From the NCBI GenBank assembly GCA_002455255.1, contig DKKL01000050.1, forward strand, positions 22,305-34,524: a DNA stretch of 12,220 nt, in the 5' to 3' direction. The translations under genes were made by a program, and so were the position numbers. Position 1 is the first letter of the stretch. Each line of letters opens with the position of its first letter. The notes under the pieces were generated by a model, which saw nothing but the letters and a program-made list of their open reading frames with translations, did no database searches and had not been told where the DNA came from. This DNA is from Candidatus Tepidiaquacellales bacterium UBA6667. Lineage in GTDB: Bacteria > Bacteroidota > Ignavibacteria > Tepidaquicellales > Tepidaquicellaceae. Positions 1-7,018 of this stretch are shown piece after piece.

Positions 1-526
1 TATCTATCATTTTTTTTGATAATGTGATATAAACTGCCCAACTTGAAACCGCAAAAAACAACAGTATATTTCCTAAAAATAAATTGTTTTGTTGCTCAAG
101 ACTTTGAATTAAACTCTCCCAAAATATTATTATTATTCCTATAATTGTAAGCGAAATGGTTAATATTTTTTTTAAATCATATTTTTCGTTTTTTAAATAT
201 ATTGATAATAAATATGCAATCATTGGTGTTAATGCATACATCACTCCGGAATTTGATGCAGTTGACATTTTAATTCCTACAAGAAAAAAAAAATGATTTA
301 TAGGAATACAAAGTGCACCAAGCATCACTATATACCAAATGTCCTTTCTCTCAATTTTAAATGATATTCCTTTTATTTTGAAAAACAGAAACAAAAGTAA
401 AGTAGCAATTCCAAATCTGAAAAATGCAAGTGAAAGGGGAGAGATTTCAGCAGTTACAAATTTAGCGGCAACGGGAGTCAATCCTGCGGAAAATGTTAAA
501 TAAATTACTGTTAAAAATTTTTTCAA
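1..526 (-). CDS. EamA/DMT-family membrane transporter, N-terminal part (cut by window edge)
   Basis: Reading leftward from a TTG at 526-524, an open frame of 175 codons runs off the window, so only the N-terminal half is visible. The protein begins MKKFLTVIYLTFSAG and is very hydrophobic. Likely membrane segments lie at about residues 5-24, 31-50, 63-84, 93-111, 119-137 and from 149 onward. The stretch around residues 80-104, with GIKMSTASNSGVMYALTP, is typical of the first EamA repeat of drug/metabolite transporters, which have ten helices and export small metabolites or drugs across the inner membrane. The substrate cannot be inferred. In frame upstream, only a TAA and no ATG occur before the TTG, and this organism appears to use TTG starts elsewhere. 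The gene starts 14 bases beyond a terminator hairpin. The family call is solid; the start is inferred. Confidence 0.85.
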   Translation of the reverse strand, partial: MKKFLTVIYLTFSAGLTPVAAKFVTAEISPLSLAFFRFGIATLLLFLFFKIKGISFKIERKDIWYIVMLGALCIPINHFFFLVGIKMSTASNSGVMYALTPMIAYLLSIYLKNEKYDLKKILTISLTIIGIIIIFWESLIQSLEQQNNLFLGNILLFFAVSSWAVYITLSKKMID

Positions 527-540
527 GTTAAATAAAATAA

Positions 541-569
541 AAAACCCGCAATTTTATTATGCGGGTTTT
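541..569 (-). terminator. Rho-independent terminator after the ygfZ-fbaB-small protein operon
   Basis: A perfect 10-bp stem pairs 541-550 (aaaacccgca) with 560-569 (tgcgggtttt) around a 9-base loop. Read on the minus strand it ends in a run of six T and then a T-rich tract. It lies 23 bases beyond the stop of the small basic protein gene. On the plus strand the hairpin is also followed by an AT-rich tract, but no plus-strand gene needs it. Confidence 0.85.
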
Positions 570-592
570 ATAAAATAAAAATATAATGTTTC

Positions 593-694
593 TTATTTAT
601 TCTTTGCCTGTGCTTTAGCTACTTTGATTTTTTCTTTTCTTTTAATCTTGTTTTTTCGATGTTTTCTTAAAGCTACTTTTTTTGGTTTATTCAT
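593..694 (-). CDS. Very small, highly basic 33-residue protein, possibly ribosome- or RNA-associated
   Basis: ATG at 694-692 opens a 33-codon frame ending in TAA at 593. The protein starts MNKPKKVALRKHRKNK and ends KAQAKNK. Almost half of its residues are Lys or Arg, there are only two acidic-type positions (one Glu, no Asp), and there is no Cys or Trp. This composition resembles the tiny ribosomal proteins and the bS22/AURKAIP1-type small basic proteins (RKH..K..KR pattern), but I cannot assign a family by eye. It sits 19 bases after the fbaB stop on the same strand and just before a strong terminator, so it is probably the last gene of that transcript. The neat ATG, stop, terminator layout argues that it is a real gene. 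Binding to rRNA or another nucleic acid is inferred from charge only. Confidence 0.65.
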   Translation of the reverse strand: MNKPKKVALRKHRKNKIKRKEKIKVAKAQAKNK

Positions 695-713
695 ATTGTT
701 AATATTAAATTGA

Positions 714-1778
714 TTATGCTATTGTAATTTCTTTTTCTAGATATACATCCTGAATTAAATTTAAAAGTTTTACACCTTCATCCATTGGTTTCTGGAATGC
801 TTTTCTGCCTGATATTAAACCCATACCTCCGGCTCGTTTATTTATCACAGCTGTCTTTACCGCTTCCTGTAAGTCTGACTCTCCCTTTCCGGTTGATGCT
901 CCGCCTGAATTTATCAATCCGTTCCTGCCCATATAACAGTTTGCAACCTGATATCTTGTTAAGTCAATAGGGTTATCAGTTGTCAGTTTTTCATAAACAT
1001 ATTTATGAGTTTTTCCGAATTTTAATGCATTATATCCACCGTTGTTTTCCGGAAGTTTTTGTTTTATTATATCTGCCTCAATCGTAACCCCAAGATGATT
1101 TGCTTGTCCTGTTAAATCGGCACTTGTATGATAATCTTTATCACCTTTCACATTGAATGCAGAATTTCTTAAATAACACCATAGTATTGTTACCATTCCG
1201 AGTTCGTGTGCATAAGAAAAAGCATCACTAATTTCCTGTATTTGTCTTCCTGATTCATCCGAGCCAAAATAAATCGTTGCTCCGATTGCCGCTGCTCCCA
1301 TATCAAAAGCTTGCTTTACATTTGCAAATAATAACTGGTCATACTTATTCGGATATGATAAAAATTCATTATGATTAATTTTTAATATAAAAGGAATTTT
1401 ATGTGCATATTTTCTTGAAACCGAGCCTAACACTCCGAGTGTTGATGCAACAGCATTACATCCACCTTCTATTGCAAGTTTAACAATGTTTTCAGGATCA
1501 AAATAAATTGGATTTGGAGCAAAAGATGCACCTGCTGAATGTTCTATCCCTTGATCTACCGGTAAAATTGATACATAACCCGTTCCCGCAAGTCTTCCGT
1601 GATTTAATAATGATTGATAATTTCTTAATACAGGAATTGAGCGGTCTGAATCTTTCCAAATTCTATCAACAAAATCCGGACCGGGTAAATGTAACATATC
1701 TTTTGAAATCGTGTTTGAATTATGAGTTAATAAACCTTCATTATCTTTTCCAAGATACTCTTTGATTTTTTCTAACAT
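714..1778 (-). CDS. fbaB: Class I fructose-bisphosphate aldolase, FbaB (DhnA-like) type
   Basis: This is a cytoplasmic glycolysis/gluconeogenesis enzyme that interconverts fructose 1,6-bisphosphate with dihydroxyacetone phosphate and glyceraldehyde 3-phosphate through a Schiff base. The 354 residues match E. coli FbaB (about 350 residues) from end to end as I remember it. Shared blocks include GRLAGTGYVSILPVDQGIEH (61-80), GATIYFGSDES (166-176), LRNSAF, SADLTGQANHLG (219-230) and the C-terminal tail KEITIA. The IIKQK segment at 237-241 should hold the catalytic lysine, Lys239. The phosphate-binding stretches are SGGAS (291-295) and ISGRKAF (322-328). No key region looks lost. The ATG lies 3 bases after the ygfZ stop with no Shine-Dalgarno sequence, so the two genes are almost certainly co-transcribed. 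Such strong similarity to a proteobacterial enzyme could reflect slow evolution or old transfer. Confidence 0.96.
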   Translation of the reverse strand: MLEKIKEYLGKDNEGLLTHNSNTISKDMLHLPGPDFVDRIWKDSDRSIPVLRNYQSLLNHGRLAGTGYVSILPVDQGIEHSAGASFAPNPIYFDPENIVKLAIEGGCNAVASTLGVLGSVSRKYAHKIPFILKINHNEFLSYPNKYDQLLFANVKQAFDMGAAAIGATIYFGSDESGRQIQEISDAFSYAHELGMVTILWCYLRNSAFNVKGDKDYHTSADLTGQANHLGVTIEADIIKQKLPENNGGYNALKFGKTHKYVYEKLTTDNPIDLTRYQVANCYMGRNGLINSGGASTGKGESDLQEAVKTAVINKRAGGMGLISGRKAFQKPMDEGVKLLNLIQDVYLEKEITIA

Positions 1779-1781
1779 TGT

Positions 1782-2600
1782 TTAGTTAAAGTTTATTTTG
1801 TTAAATTTATTGTTTGTATTTGAATAGTAATCGTAATTTCCTTCTAATGTAACACTTCTGATGAAAAGCAGTCCTTTGTTTTTTTCAAAACTTGTAATCA
1901 CTCCACATTCTTTCTTTTCATCATTTCCGCTTATTGAATAATATATTTTGAAACCCGGTTTAACATTTTCTTCACTTTCAAATCTTTTCATTTTTTTTGG
2001 AATTTTATCCTGTGCATCAAGTCGTGCGATTACTTCTTGCCCTATATAACAACCCTTCGAAAAAGAAATCAGACTTTTTAATCCGCATTCAAGTGGATTA
2101 GTATTTTCATTCAGTTCGTTTGGTGCAACAGGTATCATATTATCAATTCTGAATAATTCAAAATCTGAATTTACTGATTCTTCAAAACTTTCATTCAGGT
2201 ATATCGTAATTTTTTTATTGAAAAATAAATTATCTGTATAAGCTATTTTTCCATCCTCGTTAATAAAATTATTAACTTCAGTATTATTTGAATTTATTTC
2301 CCACGTTACTCTGAGTTTGTCCGATATTACTGTAACATTTACATCATCCATAATAATATATTTATCAAGATATTCTTTAACTTTTAGTGTATATACGGAT
2401 GATGTTAAAAGCAAAACATAATCACCGAAATAAAATACTGTTACAAGGTCTATAATCCTGCCTTTTTCATTTAAAAGAACTGTATTTACAAATTGATTGA
2501 TACTTAGTGGGTTTGTTTTGTTTGTACTTAGTCTGTTTAATAAATCTAATGAATCTTTCCCATCTAATCGAATCAACCCTCTTGATAAATTAAAATGCAT
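1782..2600 (-). CDS. ygfZ: YgfZ/GcvT-family folate-binding protein (iron-sulfur cluster maintenance)
   Basis: This 272-residue protein belongs to the YgfZ branch of the aminomethyltransferase (GcvT) fold. The diagnostic motif KGCYIGQE is at residues 182-189 with the conserved Cys184, followed by VIARLDAQDKIPKKMKRFE. The N-terminal FNLSRGLIRLDGKDSLDLLN fits the family's opening (a self-contained domain starting R/G-x-[IL]-x-[IV]-x-G-x-D). YgfZ proteins bind tetrahydrofolate and help assemble or repair Fe-S clusters in some enzymes, including MiaB-type radical-SAM proteins. They are not glycine-cleavage T-proteins, which are longer. The middle section (residues 90-150) is divergent and Asn-rich. 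The gene is the first of the minus-strand cluster, with fbaB following after 3 bases. The ATG at 2600 has an AGAGG about 13 bases upstream, which is too far for a normal ribosome binding site. Confidence 0.9.
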   Translation of the reverse strand: MHFNLSRGLIRLDGKDSLDLLNRLSTNKTNPLSINQFVNTVLLNEKGRIIDLVTVFYFGDYVLLLTSSVYTLKVKEYLDKYIIMDDVNVTVISDKLRVTWEINSNNTEVNNFINEDGKIAYTDNLFFNKKITIYLNESFEESVNSDFELFRIDNMIPVAPNELNENTNPLECGLKSLISFSKGCYIGQEVIARLDAQDKIPKKMKRFESEENVKPGFKIYYSISGNDEKKECGVITSFEKNKGLLFIRSVTLEGNYDYYSNTNNKFNKINFN

Positions 2601-2754
2601 ATCATTAAATATACCTCTTTTATAAGCATTTTTAAATGAAATTAAATATATATCTTTAAGTATTAACCCGGATATGTCACAATCAATTTAAATTCATTTG
2701 TTGGAATAATGTCCAAATATTAAAAATTATTTTGTCTTATGTGTGAAATTTGCT

Positions 2755-2774
2755 TAATTCGTGGTAATTCGTTG
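2755..2774. repeat. Tandem 10-mer, TAATTCGTGG then TAATTCGTTG
   Basis: Two back-to-back 10-base units differ at one position (TAATTCGTGG at 2755-2764 and TAATTCGTTG at 2765-2774). They lie in the middle of the divergent promoter region, about 78 bases upstream of the right-facing -35 box. They could be a pair of binding sites on one face of the helix or just a short slippage duplication. Function is unknown. Confidence 0.4.
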
Positions 2775-2851
2775 TGAAGTTCTCAAATGTTTTGGACGGA
2801 TGTGATTTTTAACTATTAAAGATATAAAGATATATCCATTTAAAATAATGT

Positions 2852-2879
2852 TTGAAATTGTTATCTTTTATGTTATAAT
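2852..2879 (+). promoter_or_regulatory. Sigma70-type promoter for the TPR-yqeY transcript, with extended -10
   Basis: TTGAAA at 2852-2857 and TATAAT at 2874-2879 are separated by 16 bases, and a TG sits one base before the -10 box (2871-2872), which makes an extended -10. Transcription would begin near 2886, leaving a leader of only about 12 bases before the TTG start codon at 2899. Bacteroidota often use a different promoter consensus (TTTG and TAnnTTTG), so in this lineage the match could be partly chance in AT-rich DNA. Confidence 0.5.
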
Positions 2880-2898
2880 AAATTAAATTTAATTTAAG

Positions 2899-3555
2899 TT
2901 GAAACATAAAACAAATAAAGAAGATGCATTAATGGCTTTCTTCTATAATGCACGTGATTATTTTGATAAGAATAAAAAAGTTGTATATGGAGTTTTAACG
3001 GGTATTGTTGTCATTGTCGCAGTTGTTGTTATATATTTCAGCAAAAAAAGTGCTTCCGCTGATACTGCTGCCATTGAACTTTCTAAAGTGCAGGCAGTTT
3101 ATGATGTTGGTAATTATCAAAATGCAATTAATGGCGATTCTTTGAATGTTTATAAAGGGTTGTTGTATATTGTTAGAGAGCACGGTTCCACTCCAAGTGG
3201 TGAACTTGCTACAATTCTTTTGGCTAACAGTTATTATTATATGAGAGATTTTGCAAATGCAGAAAAATATTATAAAGAATACAGTGGTGGAAATGTAATT
3301 TTAAAAGCTGCTGCATTAGCAGGCATTGCGGCTGTTTATGAAGCTAACAATAACTATCTTGATGCAGCTAAACAATTTGAAAAAGCTGCCACTTATAATA
3401 AAGATATCGCAGTTAATGATGAATATTTATATTATGCAATTAGAAATTATTCTCAAGCAAAAGATAAAGAATCTGCTTTAAGATTAATTAAAGTTTTAAA
3501 GACTGACTATCCAAAATCAGAATATATTCAACAGGTAGAAAAATTTAACAGTTAA
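2899..3555 (+). CDS. Membrane-anchored tetratricopeptide-repeat-like protein
   Basis: This 218-residue protein has a short cytoplasmic basic N-terminus, one strongly hydrophobic helix at about residues 28-47 (VVYGVLTGIVVIVAVVVIYF), and an exported helical domain. The domain shows TPR-like spacing: AIELSKVQAVYDVGNYQNA (58-76), ANSYYYMRDFANAEKYYKEY (109-128), AAVYEANNNYLDAAKQFEKA (144-163) and ALRLIKVLKTDYPKS (193-207). The layout resembles YfgM/YbgF-like TPR_21 proteins of the envelope, which act as scaffolds or chaperone partners. I chose the TTG at 2899 because the KEDALMAFF segment resembles the conserved opening I recall in related proteins and because it fits the promoter. The ATG at 2932 is the alternative and would lose 11 residues. 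Its TAA shares a base with the next gene's ATG, which suggests translational coupling. Confidence 0.8.
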   Translation: MKHKTNKEDALMAFFYNARDYFDKNKKVVYGVLTGIVVIVAVVVIYFSKKSASADTAAIELSKVQAVYDVGNYQNAINGDSLNVYKGLLYIVREHGSTPSGELATILLANSYYYMRDFANAEKYYKEYSGGNVILKAAALAGIAAVYEANNNYLDAAKQFEKAATYNKDIAVNDEYLYYAIRNYSQAKDKESALRLIKVLKTDYPKSEYIQQVEKFNS

Positions 3556-4004
3556 TGAGTTTAAAAGAAAAAATAAATATTGATTTAAAATCTGCAATGC
3601 TCGAAAAAAGAGCTGAAGAATTAGAAGTCTTACGTGCAATTCGTGCTGAAATTCTAAAAATGGATAAATCCGGCTTGAACAGGGAAATGGATGAAGATGA
3701 AGAAATTCAACTCCTAAATAAACAGGTTAAGCTCAGAAAAGAAGCAATTGAAATGGCTGAAAAAGCAGGTAGAAATGATATTGCTGAAAAAGAAAAAAAG
3801 CAAATTGATATATTGCAAAAATATTTACCCGAACAGATGTCTAAAGAAGATGCTGAAAAAATTATTGAAAAAATAATTTCGGAAGTAGGTGCAGTATCAG
3901 CAAAAGATAAAGGAAAAGTTATGGGTTCTGTTATGAAAGAGTTAAAAGGAAAAATTGACGGAACTCTGGTTCAGCAGATTGTTAGTGAAAAGCTTCCGGC
4001 ATAA
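3555..4004 (+). CDS. yqeY: GatB/YqeY-domain protein
   Basis: This 149-residue cytoplasmic protein is the usual length for the YqeY family (about 148). It is all-helical and charged. Family landmarks are LRAIRAEIL (26-34), the KYLPEQMS block (89-96) and KDKGKVMGSVMKELKGKIDG (117-136), which is the C-terminal part shared with the tail of the GatB amidotransferase subunit and thought to touch tRNA. The exact function of free-standing YqeY is not settled; tRNA-related roles are inferred from the GatB tail domain. The ATG overlaps the preceding TAA by one base (TAATG), so it is probably translated by re-initiation from the TPR-protein gene. A strong terminator follows 28 bases after the stop. Confidence 0.93.
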   Translation: MSLKEKINIDLKSAMLEKRAEELEVLRAIRAEILKMDKSGLNREMDEDEEIQLLNKQVKLRKEAIEMAEKAGRNDIAEKEKKQIDILQKYLPEQMSKEDAEKIIEKIISEVGAVSAKDKGKVMGSVMKELKGKIDGTLVQQIVSEKLPA

Positions 4005-4031
4005 TGGTTGTAAAATAAATATAACAATTTT

Positions 4032-4054
4032 AAGGGGCTTTTAGCCCCTTTTTT
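4032..4054 (+). terminator. Rho-independent terminator directly before the CvpA-family gene
   Basis: An 8-bp stem pairs AAGGGGCT (4032-4039) with AGCCCCTT (4043-4050) around a three-base TTT loop, and the stem runs straight into a T tract (4049-4054). It ends the TPR-yqeY transcript. The next start codon (ATG at 4060) is only five bases beyond the T-run, leaving no room for a separate downstream promoter and leader. Confidence 0.85.
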
Positions 4055-4059
4055 ATTTA

Positions 4060-4572
4060 ATGAATCAAATTGATATTTTTATATTATTTTGTATCGTGAT
4101 ACCTGCATTGATTGGTCTGCGTTCAGGATTTTTAAAAAATTTATTTGCTTTTGCCGGTATTGTTACCGGTTTATTCTTTGCATCAAAGTATTATACTCAA
4201 CTGTCCAAATTGTTTGAGTCGTTTAATTGGTTCGATGTTTTAACTAATGTTATATCTTTCGTTTCTATTGTTATGATTTTTTATTTTTTAGCTGTTTATG
4301 TAGCATCTAAAATATCTAACATCCATACTATTACTTCGTTTGTTGATAAATTGCTTGGTGTTTTGTTTGGAGTTATTCAGGGAATGATTTTTGCAAGCGT
4401 TATTCTCATTATGCTGAATAAAGTTGACTTTATTCCGGAAGCTGTTATTTTAAAATCAAATTTATATTCTACAGTTATAAATTTTGCTCCGGAAATGTTC
4501 AATTTTATTTCTGAAAAACTGCCTTTTACTAAACAATTTATTGACGGTTTAACTTTTATTAAATCAAACTAA
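4060..4572 (+). CDS. cvpA: CvpA-family inner-membrane protein
   Basis: The 170 residues hold four likely membrane helices at about 5-24, 28-45, 60-83 and 98-120, followed by an amphipathic tail. The N-terminus MNQIDIFILFCIVIPALIGL with GLRSGF (19-24) matches the opening of the CvpA/colicin V production family. E. coli CvpA is needed for colicin V production and for purF-linked phenotypes, but the biochemical role of the family is unknown. Its stop lies one base before the mutS2 ATG, so the two are co-transcribed. A CvpA-like gene (yshB) also lies close to mutS2 in Bacillus, which supports the call. The start is the first ATG after the terminator and has no ribosome binding site; the hydrophobic N-terminus needs it. 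Confidence 0.85.
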   Translation: MNQIDIFILFCIVIPALIGLRSGFLKNLFAFAGIVTGLFFASKYYTQLSKLFESFNWFDVLTNVISFVSIVMIFYFLAVYVASKISNIHTITSFVDKLLGVLFGVIQGMIFASVILIMLNKVDFIPEAVILKSNLYSTVINFAPEMFNFISEKLPFTKQFIDGLTFIKSN

Positions 4573-4573
4573 A

Positions 4574-6925
4574 ATGAATTTAACTGACATAAAAAATAAA
4601 TTAGAATTTCATAGAATAACTGATAAACTTCATTTCTATTCATCTTCTGATTTGAATTTTGATAAAATTAATCAGTTGGAATTTTTTACCGATATTAATT
4701 TGATTTTAATTGAATTAGAAAAAACTAATGAAGTTATTAATTTTACTAAATCGGAAGGACTTTTTGAATTATCAAAACTTAAGGATATTTATCGTGATCT
4801 TGACCTTATAAAAATTGAAGGAAATTATTTAGAACCTTTAAAATATATTTCAATTCTGAATTTACTTGTAACTTCGAGAGAGGTTAAAACGGTTATAAAA
4901 TCTTCAATTGAAAAATCCGATGAATTTAAATATTTAATTAATCTTTCAAAATTACTTTTTTCTGATAAAATTATAGAACATAATATTGATTCCACCATTG
5001 ATTCCGATGGAAATGTTAAAGACTCTGCCTCAAATACCCTCAGGAAAATCAGAAAAGATATTCTCGCAACTGAAGAAAGAATCAGAAAAACTTTATCAAA
5101 AATATTAAAAGATTTTTCTGAAAAAGATTTATCACGGGATGATATTATTACTCAGCGAGATGGCAGACTTGTAATCCCTGTTAAAGTAGAAAATAAAAGG
5201 AAAGTTCAGGGAATTATTCATAATTCTTCCACAAGTGGGGCAACGGTCTTTATTGAGCCAAATGAAAGTATTGAACTGAACAATGAAATTACAGATTTGA
5301 AAATGCAGGAAAGAAGAGAGATTCAAAGAATATTGATTGAACTTTCAAAACAAATTGCTTCGATTAGTAATGATTTGAAAAATAATTTAATTAATCTTGC
5401 TGAACTTGATTTCATTCAGGCAAAAGCAAGGTATGCTATGGATATAAATGCTGTAATACCTGTCTTTTCTGACAACATCAGATTAAAGGATGCGTATCAT
5501 CCGATTCTGATTCAAACTCACAAAAAATCTGAAGTCGTTCCGTTAAATCTGAATATAACTTCTGAAAATAATACATTAATTATAACCGGACCAAATGCCG
5601 GAGGAAAAACTGTCACTTTAAAAACGCTTGGTCTCTTATCTTTAATGACTCAATGCGGATTACTTATTCCTGTTCATCCTGAAACTGAAATAAAAATATT
5701 TCATAAGATATTTGTAAATATCGGTGATGAACAGTCTTTGGAAAATGATTTAAGTACTTTTAGTTCTCATTTGATTTCACTCAAACAAATTATTGATAAT
5801 TCAAATGAAAATTCTTTAATACTTATTGATGAAATTTGTAGTGGCACTGATCCGAATCTCGGCTCTGCATTGTCTTCAGCATTGATTTTGAAATTTACAG
5901 AACAAAAATCTTTTTCCATTGTAACAACTCATATAGGCGAATTAAAAAAACTTGCATTGAATTATAAAGGTATATTAAATGGTTCACTTGAATTTGATAT
6001 GGAAAATTTATCTCCGACTTTTAGATTTGTTGAAGGTGTTCCCGGGCAAAGCTTCACTTTTGAAATTGCAAGAAAATTTAACTACCCGAGTAGTATTTTA
6101 AACAAGGCAAGAGAATTTGTTGATACTGAAGACAATAATTTGGAAGATTTGATAAAGGATTTGATGAGTGATAAACAAAAATACGAAAAACAAAAAAATG
6201 AATATGACAGAGAAAATATCAGACTCAAAGGACTAGTAAATATTTATGACTCAAAGATAAAAGAACTTGAAAAACAAAAAAAAGAAATTCTCAAAAATGC
6301 TAAAGAAGAAGCAAAACTAATAGTTTCTAAAGCTAACAGTTTAATTGAAAAAACCGTAAAGGATTTAAAAGAGAATAAAAATTCCGATATAAAGGAAATT
6401 AGAAAAGATTTTAAAACTCAAGTTCAAGATTTAATCAAAAATGATTCTCAATTTGAAACTGAAGAAGATGAGTATGAAGAAATAATTGAACTCAATCCCG
6501 GAGAAATTGTAAAAATTAAAAATACTGAAACTACAGGTGAAGTTATTGAAGTAAAAGATGAGACTGTAATTTTGAATGTTAATGGAATCACGATTAAATC
6601 AAAAAAATCTGATCTTGAAAAAGCCGTTAAAATAAAATCACGAAAAGAATATACCGGCTCAAGTGTTGAGATTAAAACTGAATCGTTTTCTAACAGATTA
6701 GATTTAAGAGGAAAATATTCTGAAGAAATAAATGATATACTGGAAGAATATATTCGTGACGCAAAACTTAACAAACTTAAAGAGGTTACTATTGTTCACG
6801 GAAAAGGTACCGGTAAACTCAGAGATGAGGTAAAAAAAATAGTTTCTAAAAATAAAGATGTACTGTCTTTCAGACTTGGAAACTGGAATGAAGGTGATAT
6901 GGGTGTTACTGTCCTTGAATTATAA
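4574..6925 (+). CDS. mutS2: MutS2 ATPase/endonuclease with C-terminal Smr domain
   Basis: This 783-residue protein is full length for MutS2 (about 780). Order of parts: helical core and clamp (1-320), ABC-type ATPase with Walker A GPNAGGKT (339-346), signature-like SLENDLSTFSSHL (388-400), Walker B LILIDE (415-420) followed by ICSGTDP, and switch histidine TTH (451-453). Next come a Lys/Glu-rich coiled coil (about 525-625), a small KOW-like beta domain (about 640-685) and the Smr nuclease domain (706-783) with LDLRG (709-713) and HGKGTGKLR (742-750). MutS2 lacks the MutS mismatch-reading domain. In studied bacteria it suppresses homologous recombination or rescues collided ribosomes; which applies here cannot be seen. 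All ATPase and Smr motifs look intact. It begins one base after the cvpA stop. Confidence 0.97.
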   Translation: MNLTDIKNKLEFHRITDKLHFYSSSDLNFDKINQLEFFTDINLILIELEKTNEVINFTKSEGLFELSKLKDIYRDLDLIKIEGNYLEPLKYISILNLLVTSREVKTVIKSSIEKSDEFKYLINLSKLLFSDKIIEHNIDSTIDSDGNVKDSASNTLRKIRKDILATEERIRKTLSKILKDFSEKDLSRDDIITQRDGRLVIPVKVENKRKVQGIIHNSSTSGATVFIEPNESIELNNEITDLKMQERREIQRILIELSKQIASISNDLKNNLINLAELDFIQAKARYAMDINAVIPVFSDNIRLKDAYHPILIQTHKKSEVVPLNLNITSENNTLIITGPNAGGKTVTLKTLGLLSLMTQCGLLIPVHPETEIKIFHKIFVNIGDEQSLENDLSTFSSHLISLKQIIDNSNENSLILIDEICSGTDPNLGSALSSALILKFTEQKSFSIVTTHIGELKKLALNYKGILNGSLEFDMENLSPTFRFVEGVPGQSFTFEIARKFNYPSSILNKAREFVDTEDNNLEDLIKDLMSDKQKYEKQKNEYDRENIRLKGLVNIYDSKIKELEKQKKEILKNAKEEAKLIVSKANSLIEKTVKDLKENKNSDIKEIRKDFKTQVQDLIKNDSQFETEEDEYEEIIELNPGEIVKIKNTETTGEVIEVKDETVILNVNGITIKSKKSDLEKAVKIKSRKEYTGSSVEIKTESFSNRLDLRGKYSEEINDILEEYIRDAKLNKLKEVTIVHGKGTGKLRDEVKKIVSKNKDVLSFRLGNWNEGDMGVTVLEL

Positions 6926-7018
6926 AATTTATTTGTGGAGTTCCTTTTTGCTTTTTATCAGAAAAAATAGTTGTTAATTTATTGAAACTGATAAATTTAA
7001 ACTTTTTAAAATTTATAA

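Larger units (their letters stand above)
2601..2898. other. Divergent intergenic region between ygfZ and the TPR-protein gene
   Basis: These 298 bases separate two gene sets transcribed away from each other, so they must hold promoters for both. The right-facing promoter is visible and listed separately. For the left-facing gene, a TATAAA-like box lies about 25-30 bases before the ygfZ ATG, but I see no convincing -35 box for it. The only other structure I see is a tandem 10-mer at 2755-2774. I found no credible open frame or RNA gene, and the region is strongly AT-rich. Confidence 0.7.

Noticed and set aside
785..970. Plus-strand open frames antisense to fbaB (also 1508-1765)
   Set aside because: They mirror the conserved aldolase coding sequence and have no promoter, ribosome binding site or family features of their own.
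2932..2934. ATG at 2932 as the true start of the TPR-like protein
   Set aside because: It would remove 11 residues including KEDA, which I recall as part of a conserved opening in related proteins, and would lengthen the leader. TTG at 2899 is preferred, but the choice is not certain.
6448..6774. A 108-codon open frame on the minus strand inside mutS2
   Set aside because: It lies antisense to the well-conserved KOW-like and Smr parts of MutS2. Its Ser/Ile/Phe-rich translation is what the complement of Lys/Glu-rich codons gives, and it has no recognisable family.
6982..7012. A promoter for the response regulator: TTGAAA at 6982-6987 with TAAAAT at 7007-7012
   Set aside because: The 19-base spacing is too long and the DNA is so AT-rich that such boxes occur by chance. 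I leave the 93-base gap before this gene without a promoter call.
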